Positions 1 through 7,212 of a stretch of DNA of 64,000 bases are shown here, piece after piece (the stretch's first letter is position 1; each line of letters starts with the position of its first letter). A program made the position numbers and the translations under genes. The notes below the pieces were generated by a model. That model was not told where the DNA came from and made no database searches. It saw nothing but the letters and a program-made list of their open reading frames with translations. This DNA comes from Ewingella sp963519305 (lineage in GTDB: Bacteria > Pseudomonadota > Gammaproteobacteria > Enterobacterales > Enterobacteriaceae). Location of the stretch: positions 19,155-83,154 of the forward strand of contig CAUQMS010000021.1 of assembly GCA_963519305.1 (NCBI GenBank). Reading direction: 5' to 3'.

Positions 1-69
1 AATTTGGCGTAAATGACAGAAATCATCGGCAGAAGGCACGGTTGGAATAAAGCTATATTCGGTAGTCAT
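1..69 (-). CDS. N-terminus of a possible GNAT acetyltransferase (cut by window edge)
   Basis: The minus strand opens with ATG at 69-67 and stays open for 23 codons to the window edge. The visible peptide begins MTTEYSFIPTVPSADDF and continues to HLRQI. An aromatic residue followed by a P-x-x-x-D/E-x-x-x-L-R segment is common at the start of small GNAT acetyltransferases, but this is only a resemblance from memory and no catalytic motif is in view. A weak AAGA Shine-Dalgarno lies upstream on the minus strand. The gene points away from the toxin island. It could equally be another small family. Confidence 0.4.
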   Translation of the reverse strand, partial: MTTEYSFIPTVPSADDFCHLRQI

Positions 70-194
70 AAATTATCTTAGTAATGCAGGGATTTAGAAC
101 ATTTCTAGCAGATTAGAATAGGTCTATGCAATATAGGCCGATGTAAGGCATTAACCGAAATCCTCCGGCCTGTTGCCTGCCATCGCGCTCAGTC

Positions 195-231
195 TTTTCG
201 ATGGCCTTTGCTTTAGTCGTCCTCGGACGAC
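195..231. repeat. 37-bp hairpin repeat, left copy
   Basis: The stretch matches 3591-3627 at 36 of 37 positions in the same orientation. Its right part is a perfect inverted repeat, AGTCGTCC-TC-GGACGACT. The two copies lie about 3.4 kb apart and bracket the toxin remnant and the IS. I do not recognise it as a known REP or ERIC class. It could be a repeated terminator-like hairpin, a recombination site or debris from duplication. Confidence 0.7.
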
Positions 232-311
232 TATTGAAATGACGTAGTAGTGTGAAATAAAAGGATTTATTCCTATCGGTGTCCACACATTGACCAAATT
301 GAGACAAAATC

Positions 312-333
312 AGCCCCGCTTGCGGGGCTTTTT
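312..333. terminator. Rho-independent terminator
   Basis: AGCCCCGC and GCGGGGCT form an 8-bp GC-rich stem with a two-base loop, followed by a T run on the plus strand. It lies upstream of the toxin remnant and would stop transcription entering from the left. Confidence 0.7.
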
Positions 334-593
334 CATGGCCGCAATAAAGCAGAAACCTGCTTTCGCGGGCTTGAGAGGTTCGGGTAAACGAGTGGGTCGG
401 CAGGAGGTGATCCGCTTTACTGAGTAAGCGCTGTCTGACCAAACCGTCGAAATATTGGCGTTTTGGTCACATCAGAAATTTCAATGCTAACCAACTGTTA
501 TCACAGCACATGAGATCAATAATTTTGGTTAAGTAAAGAATGGGAATATGATGGCTGCTTGATCAACAAACCCCAAGGATTAGCAGGTGCATC

Positions 594-758
594 ATGTTTA
601 CACTCTACCGAGGCCGTGACATCGAACGGGAGCTAAAACCCGAAGAATTTTCCTATATCTGTTCACCCCAACACGCTTTAGAACAATCGAAAACACATTA
701 CGACCTTGATAACCGGAATTACAGATCCAGTTTCAAGCCGTTTAATGTGCCTGAATGA
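594..758 (+). pseudogene. 54-aa N-terminal piece of the broken toxin-module gene
   Basis: An ATG at 594 opens a 54-codon frame (start MFTLYRGRDIERELKPEE) that ends at TGA 756-758. It is in exactly the same frame as the long open frame that follows (165 bases, 55 codons, to the next codon), so the TGA looks like a nonsense mutation inside one longer gene; TGG to TGA would do it. The family is not recognised. The L-Y-R-G near the start recalls the first Arg of ADP-ribosyltransferase folds, but that is speculation. It could also be a separate small protein. Confidence 0.45.
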
Positions 759-1657
759 TTGTGCTCGCGCCACCCAACGTGGCAACGCGCTCAGGCGGGG
801 TATGCCGACCCTATTTATGTTGAAGTAAAATATGATCTCGAACTAGGCTGGCTTATTGGGGTTGACCCGTGGGCACAATGGCACAGGTATGACAATCCTT
901 TTCGGGTCGATGAAAATGGCGATTTAGTTTGTGATCGGTCTGATGTGTATCACGAATGGTATATCCGCCAGGTGATGAATGCTTATGAATACGTCGTCGC
1001 CAAAAGAAACGGGGTCAAAGCTGCGCCGACTCAGCGAGAGCAATACGGCAACTCTTGTGTTTCACCTGAACAACACGCGCAAACAACGAAAACGCTTAAC
1101 AGCAAAGCCGCTGGGCGCTTGCTTGCAGCAGGAGGCGTTTACAATGGCAACATTGCAGATTATGCCAAAACCGCGCAGCAACTCGGTGGGGATGCTCCAG
1201 CGGGCTATGATCAGGTATTGAATGAGACTACTGCCGGATCGGCGATTGCAATTGTCTCAGCCGCCGCCGGACTGGGGCTTGGGCGGTTAGGTGTAGCAAG
1301 TGAAATTGGTCAGTTAGGTAAGCTCGCGCAACCACAAAAGATTGGCGGTTTCACAATTGAGCAGCTATCCGATAGTGCCAAATTACTGGATAAAGGTGAT
1401 TTGACCCAAGCTGGGCGTGCTCTTCAAAAACATGGTAATCGTATAGGTAGTATATTCCCGCCAGTAAAGGGTAATACAGTAGCCATAAACGAGCAGGGAC
1501 AGGGCATAGTAGACAATATTTTAAATGATGCGGGTAAAACTATTCTGCAGAACAATACTGGCCGCTTTGGTCAGGTCACTGATATTATCGGGATGGTCGA
1601 GGCTTACGCTATGACCTACAAGGGAAGCTAATAGGATTCTTGGAGCCACCAAAATGA
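759..1657 (+). pseudogene. Polymorphic-toxin (CdiA/Rhs-type) C-terminal region, frameshifted
   Basis: The open frame runs on from the TGA at 756-758 to a stop at 1629-1631. Its first part (about 80 residues) is unrecognised. An Ala/Gly-rich pre-toxin-like stretch follows, then a domain containing A-G-R-A-L-Q-K-H-G-N-R-x-G-S-x-F-P (about 1410-1460) and later G-R-F-G-Q-V-T-D-I-I. I know this combination from the C-termini of Rhs, CdiA and related contact toxins, where it continues D-G-R-G-x-R-Y-D ... G-F-L-E-P. Here that tail is encoded from 1592 in the +2 frame relative to the start (DGRGLRYDLQGK, then LIGFLEPPK) and ends with TGA 1655-1657. An indel near 1588-1592 has therefore broken the gene. 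The restored stop overlaps the ATG of the next gene. No N-terminal secretion or repeat region is present, so this is an orphan module. The catalytic activity is unknown to me. Confidence 0.65.
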
Positions 1658-1875
1658 ACAAATTGACCGCACAACTGGCTAGCGTACCGGATAGAGAAAA
1701 TGTTGTTTACGAAATTTACTCAGGTTCTGTCCAGGTCGCTGAAGTGTCGAATGAACCTGACATTGGCTTACGAATTGAGATTTTTCCATGTCCAGAACCG
1801 AGCAGAATATGGAGTTTCGATTTCAATGAATTCCATGCATTTGTAGAACAAGCAAAGCGCAATATCGCTGTTTAA
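1654..1875 (+). CDS. Candidate immunity protein, 73 aa
   Basis: A short acidic protein starting MNKLTAQLASVPDRENVV. It has no signal peptide or membrane segment, so it is probably cytoplasmic. I do not recognise the family. The functional guess rests on position: its ATG (1654-1656) overlaps the stop (1655-1657) of the frame-restored toxin as ATGA, the tight coupling usual for toxin-immunity pairs. GGAGCC about 9 bases upstream is a plausible ribosome site. The gene remains open although the toxin is broken, as expected if immunity against sibling cells still matters. It could also be an unrelated small gene. Confidence 0.55.
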   Translation: MNKLTAQLASVPDRENVVYEIYSGSVQVAEVSNEPDIGLRIEIFPCPEPSRIWSFDFNEFHAFVEQAKRNIAV

Positions 1876-1885
1876 AGTTAACGCG

Positions 1886-2095
1886 ATGACACATTTGATG
1901 GAGTTTTCACTATTTGATGTTGTTGTATTAGGCGTTGATATTCCTCATGCGGGATTAACTAGGGGCATGACAGGTGCGGTTATTGAAGTTTTTAGATCGC
2001 CGACATTAGCTTATGAGGTTGAATTCTGCGATCAACAAGGTCGAACAATTGGTTCCTTGGCACTAGCTCCAGAGCAGTTACAACATATAGCCTAA
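1886..2095 (+). CDS. DUF4926-like small protein, candidate second immunity gene
   Basis: This 69-aa protein follows the previous gene by 10 bases. The pattern F-x-L-F-D-V-V-V-L ... G-L-x-R-G-M-T-G-A-V-I-E-V-F ... Y-E-V-E-F-C-D-x-x-G-R-T resembles DUF4926, a small SH3-like family often found beside polymorphic toxins and addiction modules; I recall this from the pattern and have not searched. The first ATG (1886) is used, but ATG 1898 (Met5) is also possible. It may be an immunity protein for the same or an earlier toxin in a rearranged immunity array. Confidence 0.55.
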   Translation: MTHLMEFSLFDVVVLGVDIPHAGLTRGMTGAVIEVFRSPTLAYEVEFCDQQGRTIGSLALAPEQLQHIA

Positions 2096-2348
2096 TTAAT
2101 CGGATAAGATAAGGCCACCAGCATATTCAGATGGCCGTTTTCTAGTCTGGCCCTCATAGCTCATCAACGGTGCCACACGCAGCGTAACTCTACGGACTCA
2201 TCTTGTTGGGGCGAAACCAGACAGCTGCTCAACGGCATGCTTAGACGCAGGAATTAATGCCTGCAACCCCCCTTGCGAGAATGCTATCCCCGCCACGCCT
2301 GCTCGCTTTGTATGTCGGTTTTAATGCAGTTGCATGTTCCTCTCCGGG
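2096..2348. other. Non-coding gap between immunity genes and IS
   Basis: No gene or clear hairpin terminator is visible in these 253 bases. A weak GGCC-based inverted repeat near 2113-2137 may end the immunity transcript. The rest reads as degraded DNA. Confidence 0.4.
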
Positions 2349-2364
2349 TGTAAGTATCCCAGCT

Positions 2365-3160
2365 TTAGTTCCAGGCACTTTTTGAAATTTCCGGTTTCTC
2401 AGCCATCAGCCGATATTCTTCCGGCGTCAGATTACTCAGGGATTCATGAGGCCGCTCACTGTTGTATTCATTCAACCAGCGCTCCGTTATTTCCCGTGCT
2501 TCCTTCAGCGTTCTGAACAGATAAAAATCCAGTATTTCGGTCCGGTGTGTTCGGTTAAACCGTTCTATAAACACGTTCTGTGTTGGCTTACCCGGCTTGA
2601 TAAATTCCAGCATCACGCCATGCTCTTCAGCCCATTGTGCCAGTGCCAGTGATATCAGTTCCAGCCCGTTATCCATCCGCATCTTCAGTGGATATCCACG
2701 GTTTGCTACTATTCTGTCTAGCACCCGCACAACCCGCTGCGCCGGGATATTCAGGTCAATTTCGATCGCCAGAGCTTCAGGGTTAAAATCATCAACGACG
2801 TTGAAAGTCCGAAAACGTCGGCCACATGTCAGCGCGTCGTGCATAAAATCAATCGACCAACTTTGGTTGAGTGCTTCCGGCGTTGCCAGCGGAGCCGGAT
2901 TGCGCACCGGCAGGCGTTGTTTACCCTTACGACTGAAAATTCAGTTTCAACAGACAGTAAATCCGGTGTACGCGCTTGTGGTTCCAGACGTGCCCCTGCC
3001 TGCGAAGCACCTGAAAAAGCTTCTTAAATCCGTAGCGGGGATAGCGTTCAGTCGCCTCGGTCAGCCTCTGGATCACCGGTTCATCACGTCGCGTACCCGG
3101 TTGATAACGAACCACCGTCCTGCTCAGCGATAACGTCCTGCATGCCTGGCGTATGCTCAT
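2365..3160 (-). pseudogene. IS407-type transposase OrfB, frameshifted
   Basis: The DDE transposase is split in two frames: 3160-2927 (R-Y-P-R-Y-G-F-K-K-L-F-Q-V-L) and 2907-2365 (S-I-D-F-M-H-D-A-L, then M-D-N-G, then N-V-F-I-E-R-F-N). All three acidic DDE motifs are present, but an extra base in TTTCAGTCGTAAG (minus strand, about 2927-2940) breaks the frame where relatives read F-R-R-K-G-K. The residue after D-N-G is also unusual (D-N-G-L-E-L instead of D-N-G-P-E-F). Upstream, the orfB frame stays open to overlap orfA, as expected for translational coupling or frameshifting. Confidence 0.75.
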
Positions 3161-3191
3161 CGTAAACTGCGTGGTTAGATAGCTAACGAGC

Positions 3192-3476
3192 TCACGCTTT
3201 ATCGCTGGTTTTAAAGTTTTTTTCGATGACGTCTTTAAGCGCCCGGCATTCCAGACTCAGATCGGCAAACATCTGCTTCAGACGACGATTCTCGTAGTCA
3301 AGATCTTTGATCTTTTTGATATCAGCGGCTTCCATTCCGCCATATTTCGACTTCCAGTTGTAGTAGCTGGCTTCGGAAATAGCGGCCTCGCGGCAAACAT
3401 CTTTGACGGTGCGTCCGGCTTCGACAGACTTCAGAACGGCGATGATCTGGTGCTCGGTGAATCGGATCTTACGCAT
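3192..3476 (-). CDS. IS407-type transposase OrfA (HTH subunit)
   Basis: A 94-aa protein starting MRKIRFTEHQIIAVLK at ATG 3476, with GAGGAG six bases upstream; the frame could start earlier, but this start has the ribosome site. It has the helix-turn-helix of IS3-family OrfA (A-I-S-E-A-S-Y-Y-N-W-K-S-K-Y-G-G) and a C-terminal leucine-zipper-like coil (E-N-R-R-L-K-Q-M-F-A-D-L). In an intact element it binds the ends and is fused with OrfB by frameshifting. This copy appears whole, and such OrfA alone usually acts as a repressor of transposition. Confidence 0.75.
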   Translation of the reverse strand: MRKIRFTEHQIIAVLKSVEAGRTVKDVCREAAISEASYYNWKSKYGGMEAADIKKIKDLDYENRRLKQMFADLSLECRALKDVIEKNFKTSDKA

Positions 3477-3590
3477 AGCGATCTCCTCAGGGGATATAAT
3501 CAATATGTCGGAAGATCTCTAAAAGTGAATGGGCCGTTTTGGTGGGTTACTTACAAGCTCTCGGTAGCCTAGTAAATACAGCCATCTGCT

Positions 3591-3627
3591 TTTTCGATGG
3601 CCTTTGCTTAAGTCGTCCTCGGACGAC
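3591..3627. repeat. 37-bp hairpin repeat, right copy
   Basis: Direct repeat of 195-231 with one mismatch (A for T in the arm). The core is GTCGTCC-TC-GGACGAC. It sits 36 bp beyond the right end of the IS and 223 bp before ldtD, close to where core synteny resumes, so it may mark the island boundary. Confidence 0.7.
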
Positions 3628-3850
3628 AGTTATTTTTTGCGCAAATAAACATCACTTATGTTGGGTGAGGTAAGAATCCCACTGACAATGCTTTATTAAA
3701 CGTCTCTGCTAGCATAGAGTCTTCTCAGCTAGCGGGGCGCTATTGTGTTGAGATCCCGCGCAAAAATGGAATTCTCTTTTATACTTAAACGATGAGTTGT
3801 TTGCTTAAATTCGACCACGGTAATTTGGGCATTGAAACGGGAGGCAAGGG

Positions 3851-5701
3851 ATGATGTTTATGGGTCAAGGGTCTCTCAGATTTCTGGTCGCCAGCTGTCT
3901 TATTGCTATGGGGCTGGCGCCTGTTAGTGCGGCATTTGCAGCGGTACCAACGCTGCCCGTTCGCTCCGCGACGCTCTCCAGTGTGCAGAGCCTTAGCCAG
4001 TTGCAGGCTGAGCTGCCGGCAAATGTAAAACCTCTTTATATCTCTTCTCTTGCGACGCTATATGCTGCAAATCACATGCAACCTATGTGGCAGGACAGGG
4101 ACGCGGTTCACCAATTCCAGCAACAACTCGCGGAGTTGGCTATTTCAGGTGTGCAGCCACAATTTACGCAATGGGTGAAATGGCTGACCGATCCGCAGGT
4201 CACCGGAATGGCGCGTGATATCGTTTTGTCGGATGCCATGCTGGGGTATTTGCAATTTGTCAGCGGTGTCGAAGCCAATGGCGACAACTGGCTGTACAGT
4301 GAAAAACCTTACAAGATGACCACGCCACCGCTGACAGTGATAAATCAGTGGCAACTGGCCCTGCGTAAAGGCACCACTGCCGGATATATGGCGACACTGG
4401 AGCCTCAGCATCCTTTATATCCAAAAATGCATACGGCGCTAAAAGCCATGCTGGCTGATAACCGTCCATGGCCTCAGGTGACGAATGCATCCAGTCTGCG
4501 TCCCGGACAGATCAGTGATGATATCCCGGCGTTACGCGAGATTTTAAACCGTAGTGGCATGATGAATGCGGTTCCGGCTGAAGCGAAATCACCGCAGCCC
4601 ACGGATGAAACGATTGCTAAAGATGGTCCGGGAGCCGCGGCTAACGATGATTTGTCGGTTGATGAGTCGGCGGATAAATCCGCGCCAGCATCGCCGGTTG
4701 TCAGCCCTGCCGCGACGTCGGTGACGGACGTACTTCCTAGTGTTGAAACCACCGGTCAGTCTGCGGCAGCAGTACCTGTGGCGGTGACAGATAATGTTTA
4801 CTCACCTGAGCTGGTTGAAGCCGTGAAACGCTTTCAGAAGTGGCAGGGGCTTGAGCCTGATGGCGTCATTGGTATGCGTACCCGTGAGTGGCTGAATGCT
4901 TCTCCTCGTCTGCGCGCCACCTTGTTTGCCCTGAATATTCAACGTCTGCGTATTCTGCCGGGTAACGTCAATACCGGCATCATGGTGAATATTCCAAATT
5001 ACCAACTAACCTATTATCTCAATGGCAGTGAGGTGTTGACGTCACGGGTGATCGTCGGTCGTCCTAGCCGTAAAACGCCGCTGATGAGCAGTGCGCTCAA
5101 TAACGTGGTCGTGAACCCGCCGTGGAATGTTCCAACAACGCTGGTGCGTGAAGATATTGTGCCGAAAGCGATGCGTGATAGTGGGTATTTCCAGAAGCAT
5201 GGTTATACGGTGCTGGCTGGATGGAATAATGATGCAGAGGTCGTTGACCCTTCGATGATCGACTGGAGCGTGGTGACACCAAACCATTTCCCTTACCGGA
5301 TCCGTCAGGCACCGGGTGCGAGCAACTCACTTGGTCGCTACAAATTCAATATGCCAAGCTCGGATGCGATTTATCTGCATGACACGCCAAATCACGGGTT
5401 ATTCCAAAAAGACATCCGCGCGCTGAGTTCTGGTTGTGTCCGTGTTAATAAAGCCTCTGAACTGGCCAATATGCTATTGCAAGATGCTGGTTGGAATGAC
5501 ACGCGGATCTCATCCACGCTACAAGGCGGAAGTACGACATTTGTACCCATTCGTCATCACATACCGGTAAAACTGTTTTATCTGACAGCCTGGGTCGCTG
5601 AAGATGGTAAGCCGCAGTTCCGTACAGATATTTACAATTACGACTCGCCAGTGCGATCTGGCGCTCAAATTTTGTCGAAAGCCCAACTTTTGCTGCAATA
5701 A
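3851..5701 (+). CDS. ldtD: L,D-transpeptidase LdtD (YcbB)
   Basis: A periplasmic enzyme that makes 3-3 (mDAP-mDAP) cross-links in peptidoglycan and can support beta-lactam-resistant wall synthesis. The protein is 616 aa (E. coli 615). A signal peptide covers roughly residues 1-30. A Ser/Ala/Pro/Asp-rich low-complexity linker lies around residues 240-315. A peptidoglycan-binding helix bundle follows (L-V-E-A-V-K-R-F-Q-K-W-Q-G-L), then the YkuD catalytic domain with S-S-G-C-V-R-V, where the nucleophile is Cys529, and an upstream H-D-T-P motif. GGGAGG six bases before ATG 3851 supports the start. It is followed by mepK, as in E. coli. Confidence 0.95.
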   Translation: MMFMGQGSLRFLVASCLIAMGLAPVSAAFAAVPTLPVRSATLSSVQSLSQLQAELPANVKPLYISSLATLYAANHMQPMWQDRDAVHQFQQQLAELAISGVQPQFTQWVKWLTDPQVTGMARDIVLSDAMLGYLQFVSGVEANGDNWLYSEKPYKMTTPPLTVINQWQLALRKGTTAGYMATLEPQHPLYPKMHTALKAMLADNRPWPQVTNASSLRPGQISDDIPALREILNRSGMMNAVPAEAKSPQPTDETIAKDGPGAAANDDLSVDESADKSAPASPVVSPAATSVTDVLPSVETTGQSAAAVPVAVTDNVYSPELVEAVKRFQKWQGLEPDGVIGMRTREWLNASPRLRATLFALNIQRLRILPGNVNTGIMVNIPNYQLTYYLNGSEVLTSRVIVGRPSRKTPLMSSALNNVVVNPPWNVPTTLVREDIVPKAMRDSGYFQKHGYTVLAGWNNDAEVVDPSMIDWSVVTPNHFPYRIRQAPGASNSLGRYKFNMPSSDAIYLHDTPNHGLFQKDIRALSSGCVRVNKASELANMLLQDAGWNDTRISSTLQGGSTTFVPIRHHIPVKLFYLTAWVAEDGKPQFRTDIYNYDSPVRSGAQILSKAQLLLQ

Positions 5702-5880
5702 ATGCAGTAAAACTAAAATGATAGCGGTCAGAATATTTGGCCTGATAACGGGCGTGGCCGTAATGGCATGCCCGTTTTGCTTTATAGGTGGGTTGACTCA
5801 CTGAAATAAGGCAGCTAAGGTTCGGAACGGTACAACATTTGTACCTATTTTTGACTCTCTTATCGGGTAGTACACTGTTC

Positions 5881-6429
5881 ATGGATCAAATCGACAAACA
5901 TCGCCGTAAATGGCTGGCACTTGGCAGCGCCGCTATGGGTATCGCACTCCTTCCGGGACGTGCTTTTGCCACTCTTTCCACACCTCGCCCGCGTATTTTA
6001 GTGGTTAATAACTTAAATACCGGTGAAACCCTTAAAACAGAGTTTTTTGATGGAAAGCGTTACAACAAGGATGAGTTGGCCAGATTGAATCATCTGTTCA
6101 GAGACTATCGGGCAGAGAAGGTAAAGAGTATCGATCCGGCACTTTTCGATCATCTTTACCGCCTGCAAATCATGCTGGCAACCAATAAGCCGGTTCAGCT
6201 GATCTCAGGTTACCGGACGCTGGCGACCAATAACAGCATGCGCAGACCTGGCAACGGTGTTGCCAAAGACAGTTATCACACCAAAGGCCAGGCGATGGAT
6301 TTTCACATCGAAGGCATTGAGTTAAGCAATATCCGCAAAGCCGCGTTAAAAATGAAGATGGGTGGTGTAGGATATTATCCACGAAGTAACTTTGTGCATA
6401 TCGACACGGGTCCGGCAAGAACCTGGTGA
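5881..6429 (+). CDS. mepK: Murein endopeptidase MepK (YcbK)
   Basis: A peptidase of the M15 type that cleaves 3-3 cross-links, the opposite of the LdtD reaction made by its neighbour. From ATG 5881 it is 182 aa, the E. coli length; a longer TTG start at 5839 is unlikely. It has a Tat-like signal (R-R-K-W-L-A-L-G followed by a hydrophobic stretch and A-F-A). Zinc ligands and catalytic residues fit S-Y-H133-T-K-G-Q-A-M-D140-F-H and F-V-H173-I-D. ldtD and mepK may be co-transcribed, though 179 bases separate them. Confidence 0.93.
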   Translation: MDQIDKHRRKWLALGSAAMGIALLPGRAFATLSTPRPRILVVNNLNTGETLKTEFFDGKRYNKDELARLNHLFRDYRAEKVKSIDPALFDHLYRLQIMLATNKPVQLISGYRTLATNNSMRRPGNGVAKDSYHTKGQAMDFHIEGIELSNIRKAALKMKMGGVGYYPRSNFVHIDTGPARTW

Positions 6430-6480
6430 TGTGCGTAATTTGCGGTTTATCCTTTGCGGGATAAACCGCTGTGGAGCCTT

Positions 6481-7128
6481 ATGAAATACCATCTTATTCC
6501 TGTCACGGCGTTCAGCCAAAATTGCTCTGTTATCTGGTGCAGCAAAACCCTCCAGGCGGCGATCGTTGATCCCGGTGGCGAAGCTGAAAAAATCATCGCT
6601 GAAGTGGCTGCTCTTGGCGTTACGGTGAACCAGATATTGCTTACGCATGGTCATCTGGACCACGTTGGTGCGGCAGCAAGCGTTGCCAAACATTTTAATG
6701 TGCCGATTATCGGCCCCCAGAAAGAAGACCTGTTCCTGCTGGAATCCCTGCCAACACAGAGCCGGATGTTTGGCTTAGAAGATTGCGCGCCGCTGACGCC
6801 GGATACCTGGCTGGAAGAGGGCGATGAAGTCAGCGTGGGTGAGGAGTGTCTTACCATTCTGCATTGCCCCGGTCACACGCCGGGACACATCGTCTTTATT
6901 AATGAGAAGAGTCGTCTGGCTGTGTCCGGTGACGTTATCTTCCGTGGTGGCGTTGGCCGCAGTGATTTTCCGCGTGGCGACCATCAGGCATTGATTCATT
7001 CCATCAAAACCAAGCTGTTACCGCTCGGTGATGATATGGCATTCATTCCGGGTCATGGGCCGATGTCAGATATCGGACATGAGCGTAAAACCAATCCGTT
7101 TTTACAAGATGAACTACCGGTCTGGTAA
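6481..7128 (+). CDS. ycbL: Metallo-beta-lactamase-fold hydrolase YcbL
   Basis: A type II glyoxalase-like hydrolase of 215 aa from ATG 6481 (same length as E. coli YcbL). The binuclear metal motif is H56-G-H58-L-D60-H61, followed by H-C-P-G-H-T-P-G-H, S-G-D and a final P-G-H-G-P. It is cytoplasmic, with no signal. The physiological substrate is not settled; the family has glyoxalase II activity on S-lactoylglutathione. It is followed by a shared terminator with convergent aspC. Confidence 0.93.
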   Translation: MKYHLIPVTAFSQNCSVIWCSKTLQAAIVDPGGEAEKIIAEVAALGVTVNQILLTHGHLDHVGAAASVAKHFNVPIIGPQKEDLFLLESLPTQSRMFGLEDCAPLTPDTWLEEGDEVSVGEECLTILHCPGHTPGHIVFINEKSRLAVSGDVIFRGGVGRSDFPRGDHQALIHSIKTKLLPLGDDMAFIPGHGPMSDIGHERKTNPFLQDELPVW

Positions 7129-7160
7129 GTTGCTCTTCTAAATACAGAACGCGACAAATG

Positions 7161-7195
7161 AAAAAACCAGTCAGGTTACCTGACTGGTTTTTTTT
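7161..7195. terminator. Bidirectional terminator between ycbL and aspC
   Basis: A perfect stem, AACCAGTCAGG / CCTGACTGGTT, with the four-base loop TTAC. An A run lies on the left and a T run on the right, so it can stop both convergent transcripts. Confidence 0.9.
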
Positions 7196-7212
7196 ACGTC
7201 TTTATAAATTGA

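Larger units (their letters stand above)
70..593. other. Non-coding stretch left of the toxin module
   Basis: I see no convincing gene here; an open minus-strand frame at 113-442 has no recognisable family and no ribosome site. The stretch holds one copy of a 37-bp repeat (195-231) and a strong GC-rich terminator (312-333). No muk gene is visible, although mukB lies directly upstream of ldtD in E. coli. This fits an island lying between the muk side and ldtD, or a different gene order. Confidence 0.5.
2349..3555 (-). mobile_element. IS3 family, IS407-group insertion sequence (degraded)
   Basis: Two transposase genes on the minus strand (orfA 3476-3192, orfB 3160-2365) identify the IS3 family, IS407/IS1400-like group. 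The ends can be placed from the sequence: the left end reads TGTAAGTATCCCA from 2349, and the reverse complement of the right end reads TGTAAGTAACCCA up to 3555. That is 12 of 13 matching and begins TG / ends CA as IS3 elements do. The element is about 1207 bp, normal for the group. The four bases flanking each end (CGGG and AGCT) do not match, so no target duplication is visible, which suggests rearrangement after insertion. orfB carries a frameshift, so it probably cannot transpose by itself. Confidence 0.75.

Noticed and set aside
113..442. Minus-strand 109-codon open frame
   Set aside because: It runs through a strong terminator hairpin and the 37-bp repeat, has no family resemblance and no ribosome site.
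979..1221. 80-codon plus-strand frame inside the toxin remnant
   Set aside because: It overlaps the longer, compositionally plausible toxin frame and has no recognisable product.
2096..2348. Second IS remnant between immunity genes and the IS
   Set aside because: Stop codons in all frames and no recognisable transposase motif; only unassigned DNA.
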